Translations under genes and position numbers: made by a program
Source of the DNA: Myxococcales bacterium
GTDB lineage: Bacteria > Myxococcota_A > Polyangia > Nannocystales > Nannocystaceae
Assembly (NCBI GenBank): GCA_020633315.1
Contig: JACKDV010000013.1
Location: 62,001 to 126,000, forward strand
Length of the DNA stretch: 64,000 nucleotides
Direction of reading: 5' to 3'
The notes under the pieces: generated by a model
Told to the model about the DNA's origin: nothing
Seen by the model: only the letters and a program-made list of their open reading frames with translations
The model's database searches: none
Shown: piece after piece, positions 45,692 through 54,559 of the stretch
How positions within the stretch are numbered: the stretch's first letter is position 1
Layout of the letters: each line of letters starts with the position of its first letter

Positions 45692-46627
45692 CTACGGCGC
45701 GGGCAGGTGCGCGGTGACGAAGTCCCGCAGCAGCGTCTCGTAGTCGTCCCCCGCCACCACCGGGATCTCGCTGTGGTCGGCCCCCGTCACCCAGCGCAGC
45801 GTCACGTCGTCGCCCACCGCGGCGTCCTCGAGCATCTTGGCGTGCACGGGGACGATGAAGTCGTCGCGGGTGCCGTGCAGGATCAGCACCGGCAGCTCGG
45901 GATCGAGGCGGCCGATCTTGGCGCAGTTGTCGAAGGGGTTGTGGCTCACGAATTCCCCCGGCAGGTCGAGGCGCGCGCCGTCCTGCACCAGCGCCTCGGT
46001 GCTGCAGAACGCGGACTCGCTCACCACGCCGCGGGGCATCACCGAAAGCTCGCCCTCCGAGGCGCGCCAGGCCAGCTCGTAGGTCGGGGCGCCGCCCAGC
46101 GAGTAGCCGTAGAGGAACACGCGCTCGAGGTCCACGTCGGGCATCTGGGGCAGCACCTCCTCCACCACCGCGGTGGCCGACGCGAACACGCCCGCCTCGT
46201 CGGGCTCGCCCTCGGAGCGGCCGTAGCCGGGATAGTCGTAGATCAGCACGTGGAAGCCGAGCGACCACATCCGCTCCACGCGATCCCAGTAGCGACCGAT
46301 GTGCCGGCCGGTGCCGTGGCTGTACACGATCGTCGCGAGGGCGTCGTCGCGGTGGGCGAAGACGTAGTGGATCCGGCGACCGTCGGCGAGGCTCACGAAG
46401 CCCTCGTGGCGATCCTGCGGGGGCACGCGCGAGGGGTGGCAGGCGGGCGCGGGGCCGTCGTGCAGGCGGTGCTCGGCCTCGACCAGCTCGCCCAGCAGCT
46501 GGGGATCGCAGGGGTCGTCGTCCCAGCGGTACTCGTCGACGGGCTCGTTGCCGAAGAAGAACGGATCGAGGGTGAGGCAGGCGCTCGCGCCGAGCAGGCC
46601 GAGCAGCACGAGGCGGCATCGCGTCAT
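45692..46627 (-). CDS. Lipoprotein alpha/beta hydrolase
   Basis: The 311-aa product has a signal ending LLGASAC (Cys17) and an alpha/beta hydrolase fold: SHGTGRHIGRYWDR oxyanion loop region, DYPGYGRSEG, nucleophile Ser176 in GYSLGGAP, acid Asp in HGTRDDFIVP and His in GADHSEIP. It resembles BEM46/FrsA-type serine esterases and would act in the periplasm or at the cell surface. Its ATG overlaps the stop of the upstream gene by four bases. Substrate unknown. Confidence 0.92.
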   Translation of the reverse strand: MTRCRLVLLGLLGASACLTLDPFFFGNEPVDEYRWDDDPCDPQLLGELVEAEHRLHDGPAPACHPSRVPPQDRHEGFVSLADGRRIHYVFAHRDDALATIVYSHGTGRHIGRYWDRVERMWSLGFHVLIYDYPGYGRSEGEPDEAGVFASATAVVEEVLPQMPDVDLERVFLYGYSLGGAPTYELAWRASEGELSVMPRGVVSESAFCSTEALVQDGARLDLPGEFVSHNPFDNCAKIGRLDPELPVLILHGTRDDFIVPVHAKMLEDAAVGDDVTLRWVTGADHSEIPVVAGDDYETLLRDFVTAHLPAP

Positions 46628-47316
46628 CGCTCGAGCCCTCCGAAGCGCACGCGGTAGCCGAGGTAGATGCCCATCGCGCCGTACCGGGGGCGGTAGTCGA
46701 GCACCGACGCCCGATCGTCCCACGGGTTGGTCCACGACGCATGCAGGGCCAGGCCGTGCTGGCGGGGCTTGCCGCGACGCGGGCGACGGGCGGGCATCAG
46801 CGCCTCGGCCCCCACGAAGGGGGTCCAGAACACCGCCGAGCCCTCGCGCGGCGGCGACAGCGAGAACGCCATGGTCTGCCCGCCGTAGAGCTGCAGCCAC
46901 CGCACCCCGGGCACCGGACCGCCCAGGTGCACGCCCCACTCCGGGTACGCGCGCAGCGACGGCGCGTCGTCGAGATCGCCCAGCAGGTAGAAGCGCGCCG
47001 ACGAGGCCACCGCCAGGCCGCCCGGGTTGCGCAGCAGCTGGAAGCTCGCCGCCAGGTCCATCGCCCAGATCTGGAACGCGAGCGCCAGCGCGTCGATGTT
47101 GCCGTCCACGTCCATCCAGTCGGTCACGCCGTAGCGCCCGCCCACGTTGGCGTGGGGCACGGGGATCGTGGGGCCCAGCGTGGCGAACAGCGGGCCGCCG
47201 GCGCTCACGTGCAGCTCGCCGTTGCCCCGGCCCACCGTGCGCGAGAGGTTGGGCGCCGCACAGGCGCTGCACCCCAGGGCGGCGATCACCAGGCTCCGGC
47301 TCGCGACCCCCCGCAT
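46624..47316 (-). CDS. Lipoprotein, probable outer-membrane barrel
   Basis: The 230-aa product has a signal with possible lipidation at LGCSAC (Cys16 or Cys19). The mature part is Gly- and aromatic-rich with alternating strands (GGRYGVTDWMDVDGNIDALALAFQIW, split by turns), as in a small barrel or surface protein. It overlaps the downstream esterase-like gene by ATGA and starts the pair. GCGAGG directly precedes the ATG. Confidence 0.78.
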   Translation of the reverse strand: MRGVASRSLVIAALGCSACAAPNLSRTVGRGNGELHVSAGGPLFATLGPTIPVPHANVGGRYGVTDWMDVDGNIDALALAFQIWAMDLAASFQLLRNPGGLAVASSARFYLLGDLDDAPSLRAYPEWGVHLGGPVPGVRWLQLYGGQTMAFSLSPPREGSAVFWTPFVGAEALMPARRPRRGKPRQHGLALHASWTNPWDDRASVLDYRPRYGAMGIYLGYRVRFGGLER

Positions 47317-47364
47317 CCTCGCTCACGATCGCACGAAATCGCGGCCCCGAGGAGGATCGTGCGC

Positions 47365-47394
47365 TTGGACGGCGAAGGGGCGAGCTGAGATACT
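47365..47394 (+). promoter_or_regulatory. Candidate promoter of the 47403 lipoprotein gene
   Basis: TTGGAC (47365-47370), 18-bp spacer, GATACT (47389-47394), ending eight nt before the ATG. No Shine-Dalgarno is seen, compatible with a near-leaderless transcript. Confidence 0.42.
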
Positions 47395-47402
47395 CTCGCT
47401 CG

Positions 47403-48095
47403 ATGATCCGAGTCGGACGCGGGGCGTGGGGGTGGCTGCTGGCGGGCGCGCTCGGCTGTGCCAGCGGCAGCAGCGATCCTGCCACCACCACCGCCTTCGA
47501 TCCCACCGTCGCGGGCGACAGCACCGGCCACGCCGAGACCGGCGCGGGTCCCAGCGGGCCCGCGAGCATGACCAGCGTCGCCTCGGCCGACGCCACCGGC
47601 CAGCCCCCCGACGACAGCTGCTGCGACGTCGCGCCCACGCCCGGCTGCGGCAATGCGGAGACCCAGGCCTGCGTGTGCACCATCGAGGAGGGCTGCTGCA
47701 CCCAGGTGTGGAGCCAGACCTGCGTGGACCTGGCCATCGAGTGCAACGACCCCGCCTGCGGAGAGCCGCCGCCCGCCACCACCACCGGCATGCCGCCGGG
47801 CGACAGCAGCGGCGAGCCGACCCAGACCTGCGACGAGCTCGCTGCGATGTCGGGCTGGGCCTACCACCGCTGCCAGAACGGCGACTCGCAGTGCCACTCC
47901 ATGGGCACGCCCACCACCGACTGCGACTTCTGCTGCGAGTTCTGTGGCGAGGCGGGCGACGTCTCGTGCGGCGACCATGCCACCGCCAACAACTGGCCCC
48001 CCGGCAGCGCCCTGTGCGAGTGGAACGGCAACGGAGCCTGCGGCGGACAGGGCTACGCCGGGACCTGCGATTGCGACTTCTGCTGCCAGATCTGA
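47403..48095 (+). CDS. Cysteine-rich lipoprotein
   Basis: The 230-aa product has a lipobox (AGALGC, Cys19), a Thr/Ser/Ala/Asp linker to about 70, and two Cys-rich segments: DDSCCDVAPTPGCGNAETQ with CVCTIEEGCCTQVW, and CDFCCEFCGEAGDVSC repeated as CDCDFCCQI at the C-terminus. Likely disulfide-rich surface domains. The next gene begins 11 nt later, suggesting an operon with the membrane protein and nuclease-like lipoprotein. Confidence 0.85.
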   Translation: MIRVGRGAWGWLLAGALGCASGSSDPATTTAFDPTVAGDSTGHAETGAGPSGPASMTSVASADATGQPPDDSCCDVAPTPGCGNAETQACVCTIEEGCCTQVWSQTCVDLAIECNDPACGEPPPATTTGMPPGDSSGEPTQTCDELAAMSGWAYHRCQNGDSQCHSMGTPTTDCDFCCEFCGEAGDVSCGDHATANNWPPGSALCEWNGNGACGGQGYAGTCDCDFCCQI

Positions 48096-48106
48096 AAGAG
48101 AGCCCG

Positions 48107-48946
48107 ATGCCGAGGAACGTGCCTCCGTGGCTGGTGTTGGTCGTTGCTCCGTGGAGCGTGCCCACGATCGCGCACGCGACGGGGCCGCTGGCCGAGGAGG
48201 CCGCCACGGTCGAGCGAGCGGCCGAGCTCGCACCGGAGCCCGAGCCGGCCGAGCTCGCACCGGAGCCCGAGCCGTCCGAGCCCGAGGACGCGGAGCTCGA
48301 CGAGCTCGACGACGACCAGCTCGAGCCTCCGTCCACCTCCTCGCCCACGCACGAGCCGGTGCCCGGCCTGCCCGCTCCCGGACGCGAGGCGGCGTTCCGG
48401 CGCGGTCGTGGCCTGCTGGCCCTCGGCGGCGTGCTGCTGGGTCTCGGCGCCGTGGGTCGCCTCGCGCTCGAGGGCTTCTGGGCCGGGCCGGCGCGGCTTC
48501 AGCCGAGCGAGCCGTTCGGGCGCTGGAGCATCCCCACCATCGTGGTCGCCACCAGCTTCCCCAACGTGCTGATGATCCCCGGCCTGGTCGCCACCGGCCT
48601 GGGAGCGCGTCGGCATGGTGCATGGCGGGTGGCCAGCGGGGCGCGTCCGATCGATCCGCTCCGCACCCGTCGCAATCGTCGGCTGGGCTGGGGCCTGCTC
48701 GGCGGAGGGCTGGCGGGCTGGGTGCTCACCCGGGCGATCGCGGGGCCCGTGCTCGAGCGCTGCGAGACCAACGGCTGCGCCTACGGCTACCTCGAGTCCA
48801 CCTACTGGATCTCGCTGGGCGCCGTGGTGCCGGGGGTGGTGCTCGTGGGCCTCGCCGCCGGCGAGCGCCGGGTCGATCGCCGCCTCACCGCCACCCCCCT
48901 GCTCGGTCCGCACGCGCGGGGCCTCGCCCTGGGAGGTCGCTTCTGA
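48107..48946 (+). CDS. Exported/multi-pass membrane protein
   Basis: The 279-aa product has a signal-like N-terminus, an acidic Glu/Pro linker with repeated ELAPEPEP, and about four hydrophobic helices (around residues 100-118, 145-165, 190-208, 228-248). Function unknown. Its stop codon shares one base with the ATG of the next gene (TGATG), so the two are translationally coupled. Confidence 0.78.
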   Translation: MPRNVPPWLVLVVAPWSVPTIAHATGPLAEEAATVERAAELAPEPEPAELAPEPEPSEPEDAELDELDDDQLEPPSTSSPTHEPVPGLPAPGREAAFRRGRGLLALGGVLLGLGAVGRLALEGFWAGPARLQPSEPFGRWSIPTIVVATSFPNVLMIPGLVATGLGARRHGAWRVASGARPIDPLRTRRNRRLGWGLLGGGLAGWVLTRAIAGPVLERCETNGCAYGYLESTYWISLGAVVPGVVLVGLAAGERRVDRRLTATPLLGPHARGLALGGRF

Positions 48947-50217
48947 TGCTCGCCCGTCGCCTGGTGCTCGCCGTGCCGCTCGTGGGACTCGGCTGTGGTG
49001 CCCCCGATCTGCCCTCCGACCTCGGGGACCAGCCCGAGGACCTCGTGCGCCTGGTGGACTCACCCGCGCTCGTCCACCTCGCGGACGCGCTCGACGGCCC
49101 GGGCGACACCACCGTGGAGGATCTCTTCCGCGACCGCCCCGGCTACGCGCGCGCGCCCGATCCCTCCGAGTGGCTCGCGCAGATCGAGGCCGACCACGAC
49201 GCCCTGCCCCCGCTCGCCGACTCGGTGCCGCTGCGGGTGCTCACCTTCAACACCGGCCTGCTCGATCGCTGGTACCCCTTCACCACCGTGCGGGTGCCCC
49301 ACGTGGACGAGCGCCGCGAGCGAGCGCCCGCCGTCCTGCTCGACGGCGAGTGGGACGTGCTGCTGCTGCAGGAGGTGTGGGAGACCCCCGACGTGGAGAC
49401 CTTCGCCCGCGAGGCCGAGCGCCGCGGCTACCTGCTGTACGCCGGCTCCGACGAGCGGCACGAGGAGCACGGCCTGCTGGTGCTCGTGCGCGAGGCCCTG
49501 GTCGATCCCGACGGCCCCGACGAGCGAGCCGAGCACACCTTCGAGCTGCAGCGGGGCATCGAGCGCTTCCCCGGCCCCGGGATCGAGCGCGGCTTCCTGT
49601 CGTGGACCTTCCGCCACGCGCCCACCGGCGTGGTGCTCCACCTCTTCGACGCCCACACCACCGCCTTCCCCGAGCTGTCGCCCATTCGCGACTCGCAGGT
49701 CCGCCACCTGGGCCTGGCCGCCCGCGCCGTGCCCGACGACGAGGTCGCGCTCGTGGCCGGCGACCTCAATGCCGGCCCCTACTACCCCGAGGACGAGTTC
49801 GGCTCGGTGGGCGGCGAGCGGGTGCACGGCTGGTGGCGCAACGCCCAGGCCCACGCGCTGCTGATGCACTACGGCGAGGTCTTCGATGTGCTCGCGGCCA
49901 TCGGAGCCGCGCGCGACGTGGAGCTGATGGACCAGCTCCCGCCCTTCGGGCCCGTGTACCTCGAGGAGCCGCTGGGCGACGAGCGCCGCTGCGAGTCGCT
50001 GGGCGGCGTGTTCACGGCCACCGACTGCAACTCGCTGTACCGCGAGCAGTACATGGGCACCGAGTACCCCGCGCGCCTCGATCACATGATGCTGCGCGAT
50101 CCCTCGGGGCTGGTGCGGGTGGACGACGGCGGGGTGGAGTACGACGAGCTGCAGCGCGAAGGGTGGGAGCTGTCGGATCACTACGGGATCGGAGCGGTGC
50201 TGTGGGTACGGCGGTGA
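48946..50217 (+). CDS. Endonuclease/exonuclease/phosphatase-fold lipoprotein (sphingomyelinase-like)
   Basis: The 423-aa product has a lipobox (LVGLGC, Cys17) and the EEP catalytic pattern: LTFNTGLLD (Asn), LLLQEVWE (Glu metal ligand), LFDAHTTAFPE, VAGDLNAGP, LDHMML and the terminal SDHYGI His. Such exported enzymes are often neutral sphingomyelinases or phosphodiesterases, acting on lipids or nucleic acids outside the cell. Coupled to the upstream membrane protein. Confidence 0.92.
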   Translation: MLARRLVLAVPLVGLGCGAPDLPSDLGDQPEDLVRLVDSPALVHLADALDGPGDTTVEDLFRDRPGYARAPDPSEWLAQIEADHDALPPLADSVPLRVLTFNTGLLDRWYPFTTVRVPHVDERRERAPAVLLDGEWDVLLLQEVWETPDVETFAREAERRGYLLYAGSDERHEEHGLLVLVREALVDPDGPDERAEHTFELQRGIERFPGPGIERGFLSWTFRHAPTGVVLHLFDAHTTAFPELSPIRDSQVRHLGLAARAVPDDEVALVAGDLNAGPYYPEDEFGSVGGERVHGWWRNAQAHALLMHYGEVFDVLAAIGAARDVELMDQLPPFGPVYLEEPLGDERRCESLGGVFTATDCNSLYREQYMGTEYPARLDHMMLRDPSGLVRVDDGGVEYDELQREGWELSDHYGIGAVLWVRR

Positions 50218-50245
50218 GCCGCCCAGACCGGAGCTCGGAAGTCCA

Positions 50246-50635
50246 TCAGTAGCCGATCACCACTATCCCCGCCAAGGGCAGAGACAGCCTTCGACTCGCG
50301 TAGAGCGTGTCGATGAAGGTGACGACCCGCTCGTAGTCCTTCGAAGCTCCGCCGCCCTCGTAGACCTGCCGTACTGCGATGCCCAGGTACTCGACATCGT
50401 GCATCATGCACGCCTGGAAGAGATCCTTGAGGAACTGGTTGTTGGCAACCGCGCGGCCGGCTTCGATCTCCAACACCATGCGGCGCTGGGCATCATGGGC
50501 GTCGGCGTCGAACGACTTCTCGACGGACCCGTTCTCGCCGAACAGCACCGGGACGGAGATCTTGTCCGACCTCCTCTTGCCCGACTCGACCCGGAATCCT
50601 CGCCCCTCGAGCGCCTTTCGGCATCGCGCGAGCAC
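50246..50635 (-). CDS. Short PD-(D/E)XK-like protein, possibly 5-prime truncated
   Basis: From the first available start (GTG 50635) the product is 129 aa with VLEIEAGRAVANN, FLKDLFQACMMHDVEYL and an ERVVTFIDTLYASRRLSLP end. The ExE arrangement with preceding Asp residues recalls restriction-endonuclease folds, but this is tentative. Codon-biased, protein-like sequence continues in frame for another 25 codons upstream (to 50710) with no ATG, GTG or TTG and then hits TGA, so the 5-prime end may be lost or frameshifted. Base composition is lower in GC than the flanks. Confidence 0.6.
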   Translation of the reverse strand: MLARCRKALEGRGFRVESGKRRSDKISVPVLFGENGSVEKSFDADAHDAQRRMVLEIEAGRAVANNQFLKDLFQACMMHDVEYLGIAVRQVYEGGGASKDYERVVTFIDTLYASRRLSLPLAGIVVIGY

Positions 50636-50793
50636 CTCGTCACTGTTGAGATCGTACTCGGCCGAGCTGATCTCGCCGTGGACCTCCGACCATGCGTCGA
50701 CCGCATCCTTTCACCACGGCCGGCGGTCGATCGGAACGCGGGAAATACTGCCAGCGGAGCACCGCCCAAGGCTACACGCTGACACCTTTCAGC

Positions 50794-51702
50794 TCACCCG
50801 TCCCGAGCCGCTGCCCGAAATCCCGCCGGGTCCACCCCGTACTTCCCCCGAAACGCCCGTGAGAAGTGACTCCGGCTCGAGAACCCGACCTTCTCCGCCA
50901 CCGCCTGCACCGACAGCTCCGTCGCCCGCAGCAGCTCCGCCCCGCGATCCAGCCTCACCTCGCGCAGCAGCTCCATCGCCGAGCGCCCGAAGGCCTGCCC
51001 AAAGCGCTCGCTGAAGGCGGAGCGGCTCATGCCCGCCGCCTTGGCCACGGACTCCAGGGTGTGCGGCTGCTCGGGCGCGTCGAGCATCACGTCGAGCGCC
51101 CGGGCGAGGCGCTCGTCTCCGAGCGCGGCGAGCCAGGGCAGGGAGCAGGTGGCCCCGTCGCACAGGCGGCGCAGGATCGCGACGAGGCCCTGCATCATCA
51201 GGGCGCGGAGCATGGCCTGCGAGCCAGGGCCGCGGGCGGCCTGCTCGGCGAGCAGCGACTCGAACACGGCGCGCATGCGGGGGTCGTCGTGGAAGTCGAC
51301 CACCAAGGGCTCGCGCAGGCCGTCGAACAGGCTCAGGCCACCGCCATAGGTGGCCCGCACGGCGCCGCACACCATCAGCAGGGCCGACTCGCCGGCGCCG
51401 GCCACCAGGCGCTTGAGGCCGTGCTCGGGCAGCGAGCAGTCGGCGGCCGCGTCGAGCTCGTCGATGGCCCCCTCGGGCGGCTCCACCCGGTAGGCACGAC
51501 CGGGCGCGGCGACGATCACCGAGCCCTCGCGCAGCCGGTGCTGGTGACCGTCGTCGAGCAGACGACCCTCGCCGCGCACCACGAAGTGCAGGCTCACGTG
51601 ACCGTCGGGAGGCATGAGCACCCGCCAGCCGCGTCGCACGTCGCACACGGCGAAGGGCGCCACCTCGACTCGCAGCGAGCCGAGCAGCCTGTCGAGCAGC
51701 AT
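50794..51702 (-). CDS. AraC/XylS-family regulator
   Basis: The 302-aa product has an N-terminal cupin-type sensing domain (about 1-180, with HVSLHFVVRGEGRLL and IVAAPGRAYRVEP) and a C-terminal AraC DNA-binding domain with two helix-turn-helix units (LESVAKAAGMSRSAFSERF, VAEKVGFSSRSHFSRAF, followed by KYGVDPAGFR). It diverges from the thioredoxin gene; a 21-bp direct repeat in between is the likely binding site. Ligand unknown. Confidence 0.94.
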   Translation of the reverse strand: MLLDRLLGSLRVEVAPFAVCDVRRGWRVLMPPDGHVSLHFVVRGEGRLLDDGHQHRLREGSVIVAAPGRAYRVEPPEGAIDELDAAADCSLPEHGLKRLVAGAGESALLMVCGAVRATYGGGLSLFDGLREPLVVDFHDDPRMRAVFESLLAEQAARGPGSQAMLRALMMQGLVAILRRLCDGATCSLPWLAALGDERLARALDVMLDAPEQPHTLESVAKAAGMSRSAFSERFGQAFGRSAMELLREVRLDRGAELLRATELSVQAVAEKVGFSSRSHFSRAFRGKYGVDPAGFRAAARDG

Positions 51703-51800
51703 CGGGGCCAGTGGAGCACACCGCGGAGCGCACGCCAAGCCGGCCCGAGGCCCACGCGGCGAGACGCGAGGGCGCGGGGGTCGCGGAGCCGCGAGGCCGA

Positions 51801-51842
51801 TTGTGGACGATCGAGCACCGACCGTGGACGCACGGGCACGTG
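51801..51842. promoter_or_regulatory. 21-bp-spaced direct repeat, likely AraC operator
   Basis: GTGGACG occurs at 51803-51809 and 51824-51830; aligning the two 21-bp blocks gives shared GTGGACGnnCGnGCAC. Two direct sites two helical turns apart between a divergent AraC-family gene and the thioredoxin gene is the usual operator layout of this family. Confidence 0.6.
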
Positions 51843-51898
51843 GCTCGGCCCACCTTGTGCTCGCCGCTTCGACGGCGGCAAGAAAGGACGACATCGCC

Positions 51899-52246
51899 AT
51901 GCCCCTGGACAACACCAACCCCGGGAAGGTCCTGCACACCACCGAGGCCGACTTCGCAAAGGACGTGCTGCAGTCGGAGGTGCCCGTGCTGGTGGACTTC
52001 TGGGCCGAGTGGTGCGGGCCGTGTCGCGCGATCGCTCCCCACCTGGAGGGCCTGGCGAGCCGCTTCGCGGGCCAGGCCAAGATCGTCAAGCTCGACGTGG
52101 ACGAGCACCCCAACGTGGCCGGCCGCTACGGGATCCGCGGGATCCCGACGCTGCTGATGTTCAAGGACGGGCAGGTGGTCGATCACATCATCGGCAACCC
52201 GGGCTCGGCCAAGCCGCTCGAGCAGCTGGTCCAGCGCCACGTGTAG
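51899..52246 (+). CDS. trxA: Thioredoxin
   Basis: The 115-aa product is a full-length cytoplasmic thioredoxin with the redox site WCGPC (Cys39, Cys42), FWAEW before it and the cis-proline in GIRGIPTLLMF (Pro83). It reduces protein disulfides using thioredoxin reductase. AAAGGA lies ten nt before the ATG. It diverges from an AraC regulator, so its expression may respond to that protein rather than be constitutive. The symbol is by family, not orthology. Confidence 0.95.
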   Translation: MPLDNTNPGKVLHTTEADFAKDVLQSEVPVLVDFWAEWCGPCRAIAPHLEGLASRFAGQAKIVKLDVDEHPNVAGRYGIRGIPTLLMFKDGQVVDHIIGNPGSAKPLEQLVQRHV

Positions 52247-52295
52247 ATCGCGGTGCTGCGCAGGCCCGCGCCCCGGCGTATGCTCGGGGCGCGGG

Positions 52296-52922
52296 ATGGC
52301 AGCCACCGATCTCGAGCTGTTGGAGGCCTGGCGCGGCGGAGATCGAGCCGCGGGCGAGGAGCTGTTCGAGCGGCACTTCGACGCGGTGGCCCGCTTCTTC
52401 CGCAACAAGGTCGACCGCAACATCGACGACCTGATCCAGCGCACCTTCCTGGCCTGCGTGGAATCGAAGGACCGCTTCCGCGGCGAGGCCAGCTTCCGCA
52501 CCTTCCTGTTCGCGGTGGCCCACAACGTGCTGGGCAAGCACTACCGCAGCCAGCGACGCCACGGTGATCGCATCGACTTCGGGGTGACCTCGGTGCACGA
52601 CCTGGCCCCCTCGCCCAGCGTGGTGGTGGCCAAGCACCACGAGCACCGCGTGCTGCTGCAGGGGCTGCGGCGGATCCCGCTCGAGCACCAGATCGTGCTG
52701 GAGCTGTACTACTGGGAGCGGCTGAGCGCGGCCGAGGTGGGCAAGGTGCTCGACGTGCCCGAGGGCACCGCCCGCACCCGCATCCGCCGGGCCAAGCAAT
52801 TGCTCGAGGAGCAGATGACCCAGCTCGTGCAGGACAAGGCGCTGCTGGAGAGCACGCTGGTCAACCTCGACGCGTGGGCGGCCTCGCTGCGCGACCTGCT
52901 GCTGCAAGAGCCCGATCCCTAG
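52296..52922 (+). CDS. Sigma-70 family (ECF-like) sigma factor
   Basis: The 208-aa product has region 2 (FERHFDAVARFFRNKVD, DDLIQRTFLACVE, FRTFLFAVAHNVL) and region 4 (LRRIPLEHQIVLELYYWE, EGTARTRIRRAKQLLEEQM) plus a short C-terminal tail. It is a close paralogue of the sigma at 58753-59370, sharing the RRIPL-HQIVLELYYWE and RIRRAKQLLEEQ blocks. No anti-sigma gene adjoins. TATGCT ends eleven nt before the ATG. Confidence 0.93.
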   Translation: MAATDLELLEAWRGGDRAAGEELFERHFDAVARFFRNKVDRNIDDLIQRTFLACVESKDRFRGEASFRTFLFAVAHNVLGKHYRSQRRHGDRIDFGVTSVHDLAPSPSVVVAKHHEHRVLLQGLRRIPLEHQIVLELYYWERLSAAEVGKVLDVPEGTARTRIRRAKQLLEEQMTQLVQDKALLESTLVNLDAWAASLRDLLLQEPDP

Positions 52923-52961
52923 TCCGGGCCGGCGCAGCGAGCCGTGCTACGGTCCGCGGCC

Positions 52962-53669
52962 GTGGAGCTGGTCCGGATCACCCGCCGCCTGTGCCGAGCC
53001 GTGGATGCGCTGTCGTTCGCCCCGCCCGTGACCCACGTGTACAACCCGCTGCGCTACGCCCGGGCCGCCCACGAGCAGTACCTGGAGCGCTACGGCAGCA
53101 AGAAGGGCCGGGTGATCCTGCTGGGCATGAACCCCGGACCCTTCGGCATGGCGCAGACCGGGGTGCCCTTCGGCGAGGTGGCCCACGTGCGTGACTTCGT
53201 GGGCATCGAGGCCAAGGTGGGCAGGCCCCGGCAGGAGCACCCCAAGCGCCCGGTGGAGGGCTTCGGCTGCACGCGCTCGGAGGTCAGCGGCGCACGCCTG
53301 TGGGGCTGGGCCCAGTCGCGCTACGGCACGGCGCGCAGCTTCTTCAGCCGCTTCTTCGTGGTCAACTACTGCCCGCTGGCGTTCCTCGAGGACAGCGGCC
53401 GCAACCGCACTCCCGACAAGCTGCCCAAGGCCGAGCGCGAGCCGTTGTTCGATGCCTGCGACCGCGCGCTGCGAGACTCGATGGCCGTGCTCGCGCCGCG
53501 GATGATCGTGGGGATCGGAGCCTTCGCCACGCAGCGTGCCCAGCAGGTGGTGGGCGACGCGGTGCCCGTGGGCACCATGCTGCACCCCAGCCCGGCCAGC
53601 CCGCGCGCCAACCGGGGCTGGCAGGAGCAGGCCGAGGCCGAGCTGGCGGCGCTGGGCGTGGGCGAGTGA
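52962..53669 (+). CDS. SMUG1-type uracil-DNA glycosylase
   Basis: The 235-aa product belongs to the single-strand-selective uracil-DNA glycosylase group: YNPLRYARAAHEQYLERYG, the active-site block LLGMNPGPFGMAQTGVPFG, FVVNYCPLAFLE and the DNA-intercalating HPSPASPRAN motif. It removes uracil and oxidised pyrimidines from DNA in base-excision repair. GTG at 52962 is preferred over GTG at 52944 because TACGGT ends eight nt before it. Convergent with the SDR gene. Confidence 0.93.
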   Translation: MELVRITRRLCRAVDALSFAPPVTHVYNPLRYARAAHEQYLERYGSKKGRVILLGMNPGPFGMAQTGVPFGEVAHVRDFVGIEAKVGRPRQEHPKRPVEGFGCTRSEVSGARLWGWAQSRYGTARSFFSRFFVVNYCPLAFLEDSGRNRTPDKLPKAEREPLFDACDRALRDSMAVLAPRMIVGIGAFATQRAQQVVGDAVPVGTMLHPSPASPRANRGWQEQAEAELAALGVGE

Positions 53670-53682
53670 AGGCGGGGCACGA

Positions 53683-54546
53683 TCAGGCGGCGCCGGGCTG
53701 GGGGAACTGGGTGCGCAGGAAGGCGTCCCACGCCCAGTCCGGCATCATCGCGCGCTGCATGAGCAGGGCGCGGGCCGAGGCGGTCACCGGATAGCGGGCC
53801 TTGGGACGACGGGCGCTCACCGCCCGCTCGATGGTCCGCGCCACGTCGTCGGGCCCGCCCCCCAGCTTGGAGAACATGCCCTTCTCGTAGGCCTCCTTGG
53901 TGTTGCGGGCGACCGCCTCGTTGAAGGCCGAGTAGGGGCCGGGCTTGGCCAGGGCGGTGGTCATGCTGCCGACCGCGGCCTGGCTGAAGCCGGTGCGGAT
54001 GAGGCCGGGCTCGATCAGCACCACGTCGATGCCGAAGCCCTTCACCTCGAAGCGCAGCGCGTCGCTGAGCGCCTCGAGGGCGTACTTGGAGGCGTGGTAG
54101 GCCCCGCCGCCGGGGAAGGTCAGCCGCCCGCCCATGGAGCTGAGGTTGACGATCTTGCCCCAGCCCTGCCGGCGCATGCCGGGCAGCACGAGCTGGATGA
54201 GCCGGTGCACGCCGAACACGTTGGTCTCGAACTGCCGGCGCAGCCGCTCGGAGCTCAGCTCCTCCACGCTTCCCGACTCGCTGTAGCCGGCGTTGTTGAT
54301 GAGCACCCCCACCGCGCCGTGCTCGGCCTCGATCGTCGCGACCGCGTGCTGCATCGATGCGTCGTCGGTGACGTCGAGCGCCATGGTGCGGCAGCCGGCC
54401 TCGGCCAGCGCCGCGATCGACTCCACCCGCCGCGCGGTGGCGTAGACCGTCCACCCCGCCGTGGCCAGGCGAATCGCCGTGGCGGCGCCGATGCCCGACG
54501 AGCACCCGGTGATGAGCACGACCTTGGATACCGCTTCGTTCGTCAT
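53683..54546 (-). CDS. Short-chain dehydrogenase/reductase
   Basis: The 287-aa product is a classical SDR with TGCSSGIG (13-20), NNAG (84-87), Ser136/137 in NLSSMGG, and Tyr150/Lys154 in YHASK. It oxidises or reduces a small alcohol or ketone with NAD(P)(H). AGAGAGG lies just before the ATG, and a perfect 18-bp inverted repeat ends 14 nt upstream, pointing to tight control by a dimeric repressor. No regulator gene adjoins. Substrate unknown. Confidence 0.94.
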   Translation of the reverse strand: MTNEAVSKVVLITGCSSGIGAATAIRLATAGWTVYATARRVESIAALAEAGCRTMALDVTDDASMQHAVATIEAEHGAVGVLINNAGYSESGSVEELSSERLRRQFETNVFGVHRLIQLVLPGMRRQGWGKIVNLSSMGGRLTFPGGGAYHASKYALEALSDALRFEVKGFGIDVVLIEPGLIRTGFSQAAVGSMTTALAKPGPYSAFNEAVARNTKEAYEKGMFSKLGGGPDDVARTIERAVSARRPKARYPVTASARALLMQRAMMPDWAWDAFLRTQFPQPGAA

Positions 54547-54559
54547 CTCGACCTCTCTC

